Assembly: GCA_946803715.1 (NCBI GenBank)
Contig: CAMPET010000159.1
Location: 1-23,779 of the forward strand
Direction: 5' to 3'
Length of the DNA stretch: 23,779 bases
Source of the DNA: Beroe ovata
Taxonomy: Eukaryota > Ctenophora > Nuda > Beroida > Beroidae
In this document: piece after piece, positions 1 through 12,100 of the stretch
Layout of the letters: every line of letters begins with the position of its first letter
How positions within the stretch are numbered: position 1 is the stretch's first letter
Notes under the pieces: generated by a model
Told to the model about the DNA's origin: nothing
The model's input: the letters and a program-made list of their open reading frames with translations, nothing else
The model's database searches: none
Made by a program: the position numbers and the translations under genes

Positions 1-58
1 CTCAAGGACCATTAGAAACTCGGACAACCAAAATTGAAAGTGTATTGGTGTAACTCAC

Positions 59-3000
59 GTTTAAGTTTGTTATGGGTGCTCTATGATGCTTCACTTGATG
101 CTCCCTCAATTGAGCACGATTGGAGAATGTCTGGTTACAAGCTACACACTGGTTTGTGTTGGAGAAGCCTGTACCAGAACCTGCAACGATAAGGAGATAT
201 ATTCAGGGACGAGGGGTGAAAATGAGTTTTGAGAGAAATTATAGATTTCGGCACAAGTCCATTTTCCCTTTTTGATGGAAGGAAAATTTTGCAGAAAACA
301 ACTCACTGATTTTGACTGAAGACACTCTAGAATTTCCGTGTACCATGGAGATATGTCTACCCAACCTGTCACCAGTCCTGAACTCTGCTCTACAGAACCT
401 GCAGCTAAACAGACCATGGTTGTCATGGTTACCATGGTTACCATGGGAGTCATGGTTCCCATGGTTACTATGGTTTTGAGTTTCATGGTGAGATGCCTCA
501 GAGCTGGGATGATGGGTTTCTTGGTGTTTTTGGAGTGGAATTTCAGGGGTTTTCTCAGGATCTTCGTTCTCTCGCTGCTTCTCGTCATGGAGAGATTGAA
601 GTACACTTGGCTGTAAGGGAGGATGTGTGGTTTCGAGGACGTCTTCAGGTTCGACTTTCACCCTCGTATCTGAAAGAGGATGAAGTTAAATTTCAATCAT
701 ATGTGTGGGAGGGAGCGGGGTCGGAGAGGGGGCTGACTCAGCTTTCATATTGTTGCATGAGTATATCATATGTTCATGCTTGTTATCTATAAGTTGTTAG
801 CGATTTTGTGATAGTGCCCTACAAATCATCCACATAAGACACACAAACTTTTCCGGCTCTCTCCCTCTATGAATGATTCCAGCGAAAAAGTTCCCAAACA
901 ATCTGCCCATATCATCAGTCTTAGTGTCTTTCTATGAAACCAATTATTATAGCCCTAGTCTCCACAAAACCATACTCAGTAACCAACGAGTAAACTTCCA
1001 AACATAATATCTGTTCGCTTGACTTTCATATATCTGATCCCATTCTACTTCAATTTTCCGAAACTCTCTATTTCTGACCTACTACCATGAGCTCGGCACT
1101 GTTAGTGCCACTTTAAAAATCACTAATGACCCCCGACCATTATATATATTTGTATGCAATGCCATATTTTTACTTACTACGATATATCCAGTTTGTTTCT
1201 GAAAAGCTGTATGTGGTGGACGCTGGACAACATATCAAGGGGCTGGCAAGCCCCCCGCGGCATCTGTAGGAAATGTTGACTGTGCGAGCAAAAAGGGCCC
1301 GAAGGGCCCTTTTTGCGAGCTCGCTCACCGAGGCGGCCCGAAGGGCCGACTTGGTGAGCTTTGTGCGTTTATGTAACGCGCGGAAAGCTGCGGCGCTTGC
1401 CAGACCCTACTATATGTTTTTACGGATTCGNCCGGGAGCCATTTGGCTGAATATTACATTACTGCTCATTTGACATTGGTCGAGTATTTTACACAGACTC
1501 GTACAGACATTCTCGAATATATTTTATTACTACAACTATATATGCCCAGCTTAAATAAACCCATCACTAATGCATAGTTTAACTTGTGGACAGCGGGAGC
1601 GATGCTCAATTCCGAAGCGGCATTTAAACTGAGAAATAGAATAGGTAGTGTGTTTACGCATGAATATAACCTCTGACAATGTAGCGTGTGTTGTTGTTGA
1701 ATTATCATACTTGTTTGTTGTCATGGTGCCGCTGTTGTCAGCACAAATGTTGTCATGGCAACGCGAACTCGTTGTCGGCATATTTTTATTCCAGATCGGA
1801 ATGAATAATGAATATTATTTGTCATTGGATTCCTCGTATATTTTATACAGAGTCGACATATAGTTTGCATCGAAAATGACCTAGAAAACGACCAGCCTGT
1901 TCAGATCATTTTCCAGACTAACATACAAAGACCCATGTCAATTTCATGTAAAGATCAGAACTGAATCTTTCGGCGTATTTCCCTGCAATCGGCAACGATC
2001 TATATTTAGACTGAACGATCTACAAATCACAGAAGGGAGCTTGCACCGACTCGTGTTTGGGAAAATTATTGTTTTCGTCGGAAAATTGGTAAGAATCTTT
2101 TTATAGGGTAAAGAGAGAGAGAGAGAGACAGAGGGGTTGTTAGAGCTTTGTGACGAATTTTGGCTTCAACCAGGGCTATATAAATATGGTTATAGCGTTC
2201 ATTTTCCATACTGAATATATTCGCATATTTCCAGTCACGAAACAATTTGGACCGTTTCTCCCTGGCTTTTCTCTCAACATCGGCAACCTAATCTCCCATT
2301 GTCGGCTAAATATGACAGGGGGATTCCCAGAAATTAGCAATTTATACCTGGCTTTCCTGGAGTGACTCGTTTCCTAGGACCTTTTCTCGATGTTGTTGAC
2401 ACCACTTTTCTTCGTTTAGCTTGAGTGCCCGGTGAATTTGATATTTTCGATGCGTGGAGCGATTCCGAGTTAACATTCTTGTCAAGTTGCTCCATTTTCC
2501 CTGAGTTTGTCAGCGAATTCAACATTGATCCCAACTTCAGGATCCGTTCTTCTATCGAGATTTCGGTGTTTTCCGATGGCACTAGCATGTCGAGAGGGAG
2601 TGATGATTCTCCAGCGTAGCCATGACAACCCGCTTTCTCATCTCTCGTTGAGTCGAACTGATCTGGTTTTTTGCTCATGTCGGCTTCTGATAATTGTCTC
2701 CTAATAATGTCATCGAGAATTCCAATCTCCCTACTCCCTTCTTCACATCTCTGGACATCTCCATTGTAATTTCCCCGATTTTGATGTCCACCCACTCTCG
2801 TCTTCCCTCTTTCATCATCAATACTGCATGTGTGACGGATGCCGTTACACTGTGGTATCGTAACATCGTTACATGGTATAGGGGTGTAACAATGTTTGCT
2901 ATCGAGTGAAGAGTCATCACCTCCCAGAATACTGCTCGGGATTGAATTCCTAAAATGAAATCTCGGTTAAAAATGGGGAGAAAAATGGAGTTTGTCAGTT

Positions 3001-3305
3001 GAGGAGACACTCCTCAACTTCCAAAACCTCCTTGACCAAGATGACCCGCTTCCCCACTCCCAAATTCCCCACTCCCAAATTCCCCACTCCCCCTTAACCT
3101 CCCCTCTCTCTCCCCGCCTTATTTACCTGAATAGCAGCGTGACTAGATCGGTTTCCGCCTGGTTCACTGCTCCCCGTATCCGATCAATCATGCTATACGT
3201 GATGCAGCTCACAGCCAGCACTTCCAGGGGCGTGGTCAGTAAACTGTCAGTCTGTGTTGCCGTGTCTGTCATGCTGAGGGTTGTCATGGTAACTGGGGTT
3301 GTCAT
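59..3305 (-). CDS. C2H2 zinc-finger protein, 5' portion (runs off left edge)
   Basis: Spliced model on the minus strand: exons 3305-3127, 2949-2348, 669-307 and 168-59, then a gtgagt donor leading out of the window. Intron phases are 2, 1, 1 and 0 and all agree; the joined frame is 418 codons without a stop. The ATG at 3305 has an in-frame TGA upstream. Residues 1-260 are low in recognisable domains. A basic stretch (KRRK, then RKGPRKR) near residues 235-255 looks like a nuclear localisation signal, and VKVEPED at about 264 fits the sumoylation consensus. A His/Asn-rich run (326-346) precedes two C2H2 fingers: C350, C353, H366, H371 and C389, C392, H405, H409. The family binds DNA in the nucleus; the target is unknown. 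The 1.68-kb third intron could hide another exon, though the phases already match. No orthologue recognised. Confidence 0.82.
86..148 (-). other. C2H2 zinc finger 2
   Basis: The pattern is C-x2-C-x12-H-x3-H with core Phe and Leu (QTF ... AQLREH). It sits in exon 4 (168-59), which follows a 138-base intron with acceptor at 169. It was missed as an open frame because the exon is short. More fingers may lie beyond the left edge. Confidence 0.85.
338..403 (-). other. C2H2 zinc finger 1
   Basis: The pattern is C-x2-C-x12-H-x4-H with the usual Phe and Leu core positions (AEF ... DRLGRH). It lies at the end of exon 3; the exon continues to a gtgagt donor at 306. The four-residue His spacing is common in vertebrate and invertebrate fingers. 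Confidence 0.88.
413..475 (-). repeat. Tandem ATGGTTACC-type repeat coding a His/Asn/Gly run
   Basis: On the plus strand the bases read as variants of ccatggttac repeated several times; on the coding strand they give a run of H with N, G, D and S spacers just before the first zinc finger. The repeat is built from the same half-site (GTTACC/CATGG) seen in the X-box-like palindromes elsewhere in the window. Confidence 0.8.
1231..1416. mobile_element. GC-rich foldback element with nested hairpins, MITE-like
   Basis: Imperfect terminal inverted repeats of about 20 bases (catat...ggg...ctggcaag at 1231-1250 against its complement at 1396-1416) enclose two hairpins. The first is a perfect 13-bp stem (1288-1300 with 1304-1316) around a GAA loop. 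The second is a 16-bp stem with two mismatches (1324-1339 with 1343-1358), also around GAA. The element is strongly GC-rich in an AT-rich intron. I see no clear target-site duplication and no coding capacity. A structured RNA is an alternative reading. Confidence 0.6.
1749..1762. promoter_or_regulatory. X-box-like palindrome (RFX-type)
   Basis: GTTGTCATGGCAAC fits the published RFX X-box consensus RYYNYYATRRNRAC at every position. It lies inside zinc-finger intron 3. Binding is inferred from the motif only. Confidence 0.5.
2109..2129. repeat. (GA)n microsatellite
   Basis: About ten GA/AG dinucleotides in a row within zinc-finger intron 3; no further function visible. Confidence 0.85.
3050..3092. 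repeat. Short tandem repeat in zinc-finger intron 1
   Basis: About three copies of a 15-base unit (ttccccactcccaaa) lie in the 177-base first intron (2950-3126). Confidence 0.85.
3280..3293. promoter_or_regulatory. X-box-like palindrome over the zinc-finger start
   Basis: GTTGTCATGGTAAC matches the RFX consensus at every position and lies 12 bases inside the first coding exon of the minus-strand gene, where it encodes part of the repeated VTMTT/MTTP residues. It could act on the zinc-finger promoter, or simply be coding repeat. Confidence 0.45.
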
Positions 3306-4036
3306 AGTGATAACATGGTGACGTGTTCACTGTGGTGACTGAATTACTGTTGTGACATCAGTAGTGTCTAAATGACAGGAGGTAACCTAAAAACCTTGCT
3401 TTTTCAGCGTTTTTGAATCGTTTACGAACAATCATGAACCATTGTTCATTTTCGCATACTTTTGACTACATAAAGTTTACTGCCAATCATTAACGAGCAT
3501 ATATTTCGAAACCATGTCGCCGATATCCCCATTCCATCATTCAGGAACAACCACCCAGAACACTGACCCTCGCTAAGACTACTTAAGATGATTAGCAAAG
3601 ATAAGATTATCACAATTAATAAGCTCAGATCACTTCTTATACCGGATATAATCTCGGATTATGGGGGAGTCTTCACCATTACCGGATCTCTTTATCCAGA
3701 TATATCTTGTCCCTTTCTACAATACTCCAGGACACACATTGTATCTCATTATATAGTCTAGCACTAATCAGATAATTGGATAATTGGATAATTGATCATT
3801 GCTAATCGTTATATATAACCTATCTGTATGCATATATACAGCAGTCTCTTGTGCTTTGTGCTTTCTCCGGTTCAAGATAGTTATGATATAGCTGGATATT
3901 ATGGAGTTGTTACATTGTTATAATCCTTACTTTTTGTGTGATATAGCGTATATACCAAACACGGTAATATTAGGTTTTTAGAACTTTTTTGAGGTAGTGA
4001 GAATTTCCCGTGGGGTACTCGGCTTCTCAAAAGTCA

Positions 4037-4084
4037 CATTGAGACCACTTAGCATTGAGACCAGTTACCATTGAGACTAGTTAC
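4037..4084. repeat. Three 16-bp tandem repeats
   Basis: Units cattgagaccacttag, cattgagaccagttac and cattgagactagttac follow one another exactly at 16-base spacing, in the intergenic region. Confidence 0.85.
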
Positions 4085-6113
4085 TTACTATACGTACCAA
4101 CCGATCATTTGTCCCGAATTCTCGAGATTTCAACAATTTTACTCCCTGCTAGCACTGGGAAATGCTAAACTAGGGGTTAGTGTATATGTAAAGCTACAAA
4201 TTTGAGGAGTTTTCCCAGTTTGCTTCCGGGTTTTTGTGAGCTCAATTATAATATTGGTTGTGTTGCACGCAGTACTTCTGTAGTTTTGTGTTGTCTTTAT
4301 GATGATCCGTAGCGAATTGATGAACACGCTCGGAATAAGTGTTGATTGTACCCCCAGTCATTCGTTAGAGTCCAAGGCCCGTAAAGAATCTCCCATTCTA
4401 TAGGCAACAGTTGTACATGTCAACAACCAATAACCAAAAATGTTTTAGTTGGACCGAAACCTCTTTTTCTAGTCCTCCAATCCGGTCATAGGACCAGCTC
4501 CCCTTATACAGGACTTCATGCCAGAACCAATAACCGTGTTGTCACTGGAGCCAATTAACCAATTAGTGTACACTGATTACCTCTCCCATACATACACACA
4601 GACACTGTTATATGTATCAGCTTATATACCTTGTACTTATATTATTATACCACCACTATTCTTCATGTGTGTGTATTTCTTCATGTGAAGTATCGATCGA
4701 CTTCCTTAGTGTGGCACAGGCTAGTGTGACCAAAGCTGCTAGGCGTGACTATAAAACTCATTTCCAATAATGACCCATTTGAATATATAGTTAATTGGTT
4801 TAATGTCTCATAATGGGGCTGTATGAATAGCGCTATGAGAGATCTGATGACCCGCTGACAATAGGCAGTGATGTGAAATGGGTGTGTTGGGTGGGACTTG
4901 TTCTTTGTGAACTTTGCTATTGTCGTATATGATCTGTCACAAAAAAGGATTAAGTTTAATGAACAAAGTTGATTGATCGATAGTTTACATATGCCCGCTC
5001 ACTATATTTGATTGACCGATTACATATCGTTTTCGTTAAGATAACCTGTGTGCCTTGAAAAAACCTAACCGCTCCGTCATTTCATTTTAGGCTCCGTCAT
5101 TTTCGAACAGTTTTGTCATGATTTTTCACTCAGTTCATGACAAGAAATGTTACGAAATTCAGTTATGTCAATCATTATGAGCATAAACACCGTTCTCAAC
5201 CCCTTTTTTTCGATGAAATATAGGTTTTTTTTGGAATGGACACGAATCTTGTCTTGTTTTGGGCTGTATGAAATATTGTTCTAACTTCTTAGTGTTGTGC
5301 GTCATTTTTGGTAAGCTTAAGCTCTCTTAGAGCGAGTCTATCATCATACAGTCGCAAAATGTTTTTCAGGACGTTTTCGTGGCGCAACATTATTTTGCTT
5401 TCCTTCTTGTAAAGTTTCTATGAATAAGAGTTTTTAGGATCCATAGATAATGGGGATGAGTCCAGTTTCGCGAAATTAGGTATCAAATTTTCAAAAGAAA
5501 TAGACGAACTCAATCAAAACTCTCGACAAAATCCACGAAAAGCTGTGTGATCTCCCTCACGAGAGATACAAAAACGAGAAGAGAACTGAGAAGAGGCATA
5601 ACACTTCTTACTCTTGTCTCCTCAAGACAAGGTTATAGGGATCAGGTTACGACAGCATTCGCGAAGGTGTCAGATTACCCATGTCCGTGTGTGGGCGAGT
5701 AAGTGTGTGTGTCAACAAAAATACAGGTTATGGTTATAATAGAGACGTCACCACAAGGGGTGGGTCAGGAAGAATTGGGACACACAAGTTATTAAGGGGT
5801 TGGCGGGAAGGTACTATAAGTTAGGGGTGACTACAATTTCAAACCTCTATAATACCCCAATAGCTCCACGTATGACTGATCAGAGATCCCTACGCTGAGA
5901 TCTCGTCTCCCCCTCTCCCGACTCCCGTCTCTCCACCTTATGAATACACGCCCTCTTCTCACTCACAAGAGCGGAGAAGTCAGGCAGACAACCGAGTCCC
6001 TAAGAGAGGGGATAATTAGTGGAGAAACCGCGTTTTCCCTGTTTTAAGGGAAGAAAATAACTCCAAAAGGGACTCAATTGACCAATCACATTGAAAAATC
6101 TTAAAAAGGACAT

Positions 6114-6160
6114 ACCTATAAGACCTATAGAAGAAGACCTATAAGACCTATACCTATAAG
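6114..6160 (+). repeat. acctataag repeats just upstream of the UGT start
   Basis: Five copies of acctata(ag) lie 25-70 bases upstream of the ATG at 6183. Each copy carries CTATAAG, which resembles a TATA element; whether any copy sets the transcription start cannot be told from sequence. Confidence 0.6.
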
Positions 6161-6182
6161 ACCCAGTGAGAACTTCAGCATC

Positions 6183-9100
6183 ATGCCATACAACATCTCA
6201 GTGTTGATGTTGGCGAGCTGGTGTATGTCCGTGGACTCCATACACGTGCTCTTCTTGTCCTCTGTTCTCTATAGATCAGATACCAAGGTGAGTTGATGTC
6301 CATGTTTAGATGCCTTTTCACCTAGATTGTGAGCTTCCCCCATGATCAATTTTGCGATCTGTGATCTTTTTTGCGATAATATCTACATCTATGTGACTGT
6401 AATTTCACAGAAAGTCCAGGTTTTGCGAAAAGTTCCATTCATCCGCAGACTGCGATAAAAGTCTCAGATTTGAGACCGAAACACATAGCATACTCTGTGC
6501 ATACCAATTAATTCTTTATGGACTGATCATTCTAATTAGGACCGTTAATAAACTGCTTAAGTTAATCAAGATTACTAACTTTGATAAGAAGTATTTAGAG
6601 GCTTCCTTTGTCATCTTTGGATACAAACATTGAAGAAGGACAAGATCCAAGCCACAATATGAAGTTCAAAAGATACCGAGTGAAAGAAATCGTACATTCT
6701 AAATTTTCTCCGGACAAATTATCCTAAAACTCTATTTTGAGGAGGATCCTAGAACTTTCTACCGCAGGTCCAGAGCGTTATAGCCCGCGGCCTGCTGGAA
6801 AACGGTGACAATGTGACGGTCATGGCTCCCATCACATACGAAAAGTTTGCCACTCTGGACTTTCCGCGGGAAACCATGTTTGTTTCGCTAGGTCAGTTTC
6901 GGGATACTAGGTAAGTTTCTGTAGGTATATTTTGGGATACAAGGTAAGTTTTGGTAGGTAGGTTTTGGAAAGAGTTGTTACGAGATGAGTCTCAAATGAG
7001 ACGGTGAGTTTGGAGTGAGAGGGGATCAAGGAAGAATTGGAGTTCTGCGGATGGAGTGTGTTATAGTTGGGTGAGAAATCAATCTGAGAGGGGGAGGAGG
7101 TCAAGGACGTATTTCGGGGATATTATAATCGCTTCCACCTCTCTCTTACCTCTGATCGGTCTCAGAAACGTTGGCCAGTCTCCAAGACAGCACTCTAACG
7201 GAGGAACAGAATGAATCATTCCACGATGTCATGTCTTATGCTGTGACATCGTGTGAGAGGGTAAGTTCTCTCAATTCTCCTCTAGCTTTCCCTCTGACTC
7301 TTCCGATCTTCCTTTTCTCCTTCCTCTCGATACGTTTAGTCCTCTGAACGATTACGACTCTTCTTTTTCTTTTCTAGGGAATCTCACCTCCTGATGAACT
7401 TGTTACCCTGAAAAGATTCTACTATTCAAAAACCATTCCAAATCTCAGAAAATTCAGAACGATAAACAACACAATTTATTTTCTCCCGGCGACGATATGA
7501 ACCCCTCTCTCTCCCAGTTCTACGCGGAACCTGAAATTCAGCGACTGCAGCGACTCCCCCACTTCGAGTACGACATGGTAATCATCAGCACTCTGTACAA
7601 CGAGTGTGCCCTTCCCCTTATGGTGGATACTGATGCTAACTTCATCCTCCTGACTTCTAATAATAGGATTCCCATCTATATTAAGTATGCGCTGGGTATT
7701 CCTGAGCAGCCGTCATTCAGGTAAGAGAGGGAGGAGTTTTTACGGGGAAAAGGTTGCTGAAAATTCTTGAAAATTGGGATTTTCAATCGTATGAAATTGA
7801 ATAATTTTCAAAGAACAAGCTACATTTTTGTTGCCTAGGTTTGAATTCTATGATACCATGAACCGCACATTTCAGTCCGGATAATTGGTCGATGAATGAT
7901 AAACTCATCTTTACCAAGAGAATGAAGGCTCTGTTTAACCATCGCAAACTGAGAAACCTCATGCATTGGTGGTACGTGTAGCACATTGGAGTTACATTGG
8001 AGTCACATTGGAGTAACACCAAGTTACACATTAGACCATGATTTCAGTAACATAATAGTAACATAAACCTGGAGTTGAAGCCTGTCTGAGCATCCAAATG
8101 GCACACTGTTGTAATCCTAACTCTAGTCCTAATGCTTTTGATCGTTATCCTAACTCAAATTACAATCCCCTGGTATCAGGTACTATAGAGGACTGGATAA
8201 CATAGTATACAAAACCATCCCCAGCCATTCTTCCCTTCTGCAGAGCATTCAGCAGACTTCCCTCATATTCCAAGACTCTAACCTAGCCATCGATTTGTCA
8301 CTTCCAACCTTCAGTAATGTCATTCAGATTGGGGGTGAGTTTACTCCTGACACCACTTTCTCTAGACAACACTTTTGCGACTGACACCATCCTCCTACCC
8401 TAAACGCCACACTCTCGACACCACTCAGGGATACAGTGCAGACCAGGGGACCCTACCTTACTCCCCCAGAGAGTCCAGGACTTCATCAACGGGGCACAGC
8501 ACGGTGTTATCTATGTCTCGTTTGGGACCATTACGAAACCCTCCAAGATGCTGTATGCTAGCTTGGTGAAACTTGTCAGTGTTTTCAGAAGGGTAAGCGA
8601 GAGAGAATTACCACCTACGTAGAATCCGAATCTGAAGGAATTTTCGAGCAAGCTCATCGACAGAAAAAAAATCTAGTTTAAAATTCGATAATTGTAATCG
8701 ATGATGCTCACACTTTTATACTCCATTTTTGAAGGTCTTTAATGAAGACTAAACGTGTACTTAGGACACCAATTCTTCACCAAATCATCTCTCCTACTCC
8801 CAGACTACAAGTATCAACACTTTTCATGATCACGCAGATTCCATAGGCGCCGTGAAACCACGCCCAAAACACGATTTCAAACCTGGGGGAAGCATTAACT
8901 GCAAAACACGAAAATCAATGGAACGCATCACGTGGGTCAAAAATTTTTCTTCATACGATAACTCGTAATAGTTGTTCCTGACTTACTTTTTCGACGTAGA
9001 ATCTGAATCTGAACGAATTTTTGAGCTAGCTCATGGAGAAATAGGCGGAAATTCCAGCTTAACCTTCGATAAATACTCCTAATTCACATGGCAAACAGCA

Positions 9101-12100
9101 CCTCAGGGAAGCAAGATAGGGCCGAAATTCGGTCGGCAATCGATTCAGCGTCCAAAATTACATAGAAATACAAGTTACTTACATGAAAATCGGCCAAAAA
9201 ACTTTTCGTCTAATTTCTGATCTCAGTATCGGTAGAAATGTAATCAATGATGCCCACACAATTATACTCCATTTTTGAAGGTCTTTTAGCAAGACTAAAC
9301 GTGTACTTAGGACGTCAATTTTTCACCAAATCATCTCTCCTACTCTCAGACTGCAAGTATCAACCCTTTCTATAATCACGCAAGATCCATACGAGCCGTG
9401 AAACCACGCCCAAAACACGATTTCAAACCTGTGGGAAGCATTAACTGCAAAACACGAAAATCAATGGGACGCACCTTATGGTTCAAAAATTTTTTCTCCG
9501 CACGACAATACGTGTTAGGTGTTTCTGACCTACTTTTCGACGTAGAATCCGAATCTGAAGGAATTTTTGAGCTATCTCGTTGGCAAAAAGGTGAGAATTC
9601 CAGTTTAACCTTCGATAAATACTCCTAATTCACATGGCAGACAGCACCTCAGGGAAGCAAGATAGGGCCAAAATAAGGTCGGTAATCGATTCAGCGTCCA
9701 AAATTACATAGGAATCGATGGTACTTACATGAAAATCGGCCAAAAACTTTTTGTCTAATTTCTGATCTCAGTATCGGTAGAAATGTAATCGATGATGCCC
9801 ACACAATTATACTCCATTTTTGAAGGTCTTTTAGCAAGACTAAACGTGTACTTAGGACGTCAATTTTTCACCAAAGCATCTCTCCTACTCTCAGACTGCA
9901 AGTATCAACCCTTTCTATAATCACGCAAGATCCATACGAGCCGTGAAACCACGCCCAAAACACGATTTCAAACCTGTGGGAAGCATTAACTGCAAAACAC
10001 GAAAATCAATGGGACGCACCTTATGGTTCAAAAATTTTTTCTCCGCACGACAATACGTGTCAGGTGTTTCTGACCTACTTTTCGACGTAGAATCCGAATC
10101 TGAAGGAATTTTTGAGCTATCTCGTTGGCAAAAAGGTGAGAATTCCAGTTTAACCTTCGATTAATACTCCTTATTCACGAGACAGACAGCACCTCAGGGA
10201 AGCACGATAGAACTGAAATTCGGTCGGCAATCGATTCAGCGTCCAAAATTACATAAGCATCGATGTCTTTGAATAAAATTGAACGAAACCCCATGCTGAT
10301 AAAGTGAAACCAGTTATAAATTTCGAAAAGGAAACAAAACGTTGACCCAGGTACGACAGAGGGTGATATGGGTGTTCGACGACCTGAGCGTTATTGAGCT
10401 GAGTGATAACGTGTTACCAGTGTCTCACGTTAGTCAGCAGGATGTCCTCGCACATCCAAATGTGAGTTTTTGATGGGGTGAGTTATAGAGGGTGAGTGAT
10501 GGAGGGTGAGGGAAGGTGGCTGATGAGGATTGTGGTGGGGGCTGGGGGTCTGGTGAGGGGTGATGGTTTGGTTAGGGGTGAGGGTCTGGTGAGGGGATGA
10601 GGGGGGTGAGGGGATGAGGGGGGTGAGGGGGTCGGCTATATCAGGGGAGCGGATTTAAGGATGACGATATGGGTTTTGAAAATGTGATTATCAAGTTAGA
10701 GTTATAAGGGGACTCAATAGTCTTAGTCGTTAACCTGATATCCATACAACCAGGTAGTGCTGTTCATAACCCACGCGGGCCATTTCTCACGGCAAGAGAC
10801 TATCTATCACGGAAAACCTGCCCTTGCCTTCCCCCTATTTGACCCCTTACAGGTAAAATTGCATGACGTTTCCTCTTGACACCACTCCTTCCTTGACACC
10901 ACTCCTCCCTTGACACCACTTCGTTCTAACACCGCTACACTTTTGACACCACTTAGTTCTAAGACCGCTCCTCCCTTGACACCATTTCGTTCTAACATCA
11001 CTCCTCCCTTGACACCACTTAGTTCTAAGACCGCTCCTCCCTTGACACCACTTTGTTCTAAGACCGCTCCTCCCTTGACACCACTTTGTTCTAACACCGC
11101 TTCTCCCTTGACACTACTTGACCGCTCCTCCCTTGACACCACTTTGTTCTAACACCACTTTTCCCTTGACACCACTCCGTCCTTGACACCACTTTACTCT
11201 CAGTACGCTAACGCTGAATACATCCATGACAAAAAGATCGGTCTGAAGTTTGAGATAACCGCCTTCTCTGAAGAAATGCTCATCAATGGCATTATGGAGG
11301 TATGTAGCATAATCAGACCAATTTATCATACTTTCACCCACCCATTTGAACAATGAATCGTAAGCATTACTCCTCCAGCAAAAGATCGCTCCTCCACAAA
11401 GTTATTCTCCCCAGGTTCTCACTAACCCCACCTACAAAGAAAACATCCTCAAACTCTCTGTTCAAATGCGAGATACCCTCACTAAGCCCGTGGATGCAGC
11501 TGTGTTTTGGATACACTATGCCGTCAGGAATAAGGGTGTGGTTCACCTCAAGTCCCACTCCATGCACCTCTACTGGTTCCAAGTGAGTGAGAGTAAAAAT
11601 TCAGGGAGAAAACTTTGTAGAGGACTTGGATTAATCACACCCATATGTTATACAGATGAAACACACCTAGCTAGGTTTAGAAGAAACCATCTGCCTGGAG
11701 TTCAGTGATAGATACTTCACTGATAGAGACTATTTCCATCTCAAGTGCCAAAACTACCTCGACCCAGCTTAACTATATCTCCCCCAATTTCAGTACTATC
11801 TTATCGACGTGAAGATATTTGTCATGTTATCTACATTGCTCGTTCTCTACGGGGTCACTGGTATCCTTGTCTGGTGTAGAAACAGGTGAGATCGAGAGAC
11901 CTCGAAATTGAGAGATAGCTAGACCTTGAAATTGAGAGATAGCTAGACCTTGAAATTGAGAGATAGGTAAACCTCGAAATTGGGAGGGATGGAGACCTCG
12001 AAATTAAGAGGGATGGAGGCCTTGAAATTGAGTTTAATAAACTCCATTAAGAATATCCGGTGATGAACTCGGTGATCTGATGACTATAGTATCGAAGGGA

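Larger units (their letters stand above)
670..2347 (-). other. Zinc-finger gene intron 3 (1.68 kb)
   Basis: Bounded by a gtataa donor after position 2348 and a pyrimidine-rich acceptor before 669. Apart from the GC-rich foldback at 1231-1416, an X-box-like palindrome at 1749 and a GA run at 2109, it is AT-rich and holds no open frame I can defend on either strand. One N is at 1431. Confidence 0.65.
3306..6182. other. Intergenic region between divergent zinc-finger and UGT genes
   Basis: About 2.9 kb, AT-rich, with stops in all frames and no domain-bearing open frame. It must hold both promoters if each start call is right. Visible items are small tandem repeats at 3770-3795 (ataattgg units), 4037-4084 and 6114-6160, and a paired gctccgtcattt at 5070 and 5091. 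No transposon ends or RNA genes seen. Confidence 0.6.

Noticed and set aside
7377-7499. Alternative start of UGT exon 4 at 7379 (tttctag) or at about 7463
   Set aside because: The 7379 acceptor has a good pyrimidine tract but runs into TGA at 7496. The 7463 sites stay open but add residues the family lacks. The acceptor at 7517 gives the usual spacing between CER and YDMVII.
9398-10164. Two near-identical 73-76-residue open frames
   Set aside because: The same stretch of the 545-bp repeat read twice; stops in the other copy at 8853 and no known domain.
10807-11353. GVKGGAVLELS-type repeat proteins on the minus strand
   Set aside because: Shadow of the 33-bp intron minisatellite, whose period is a multiple of three.
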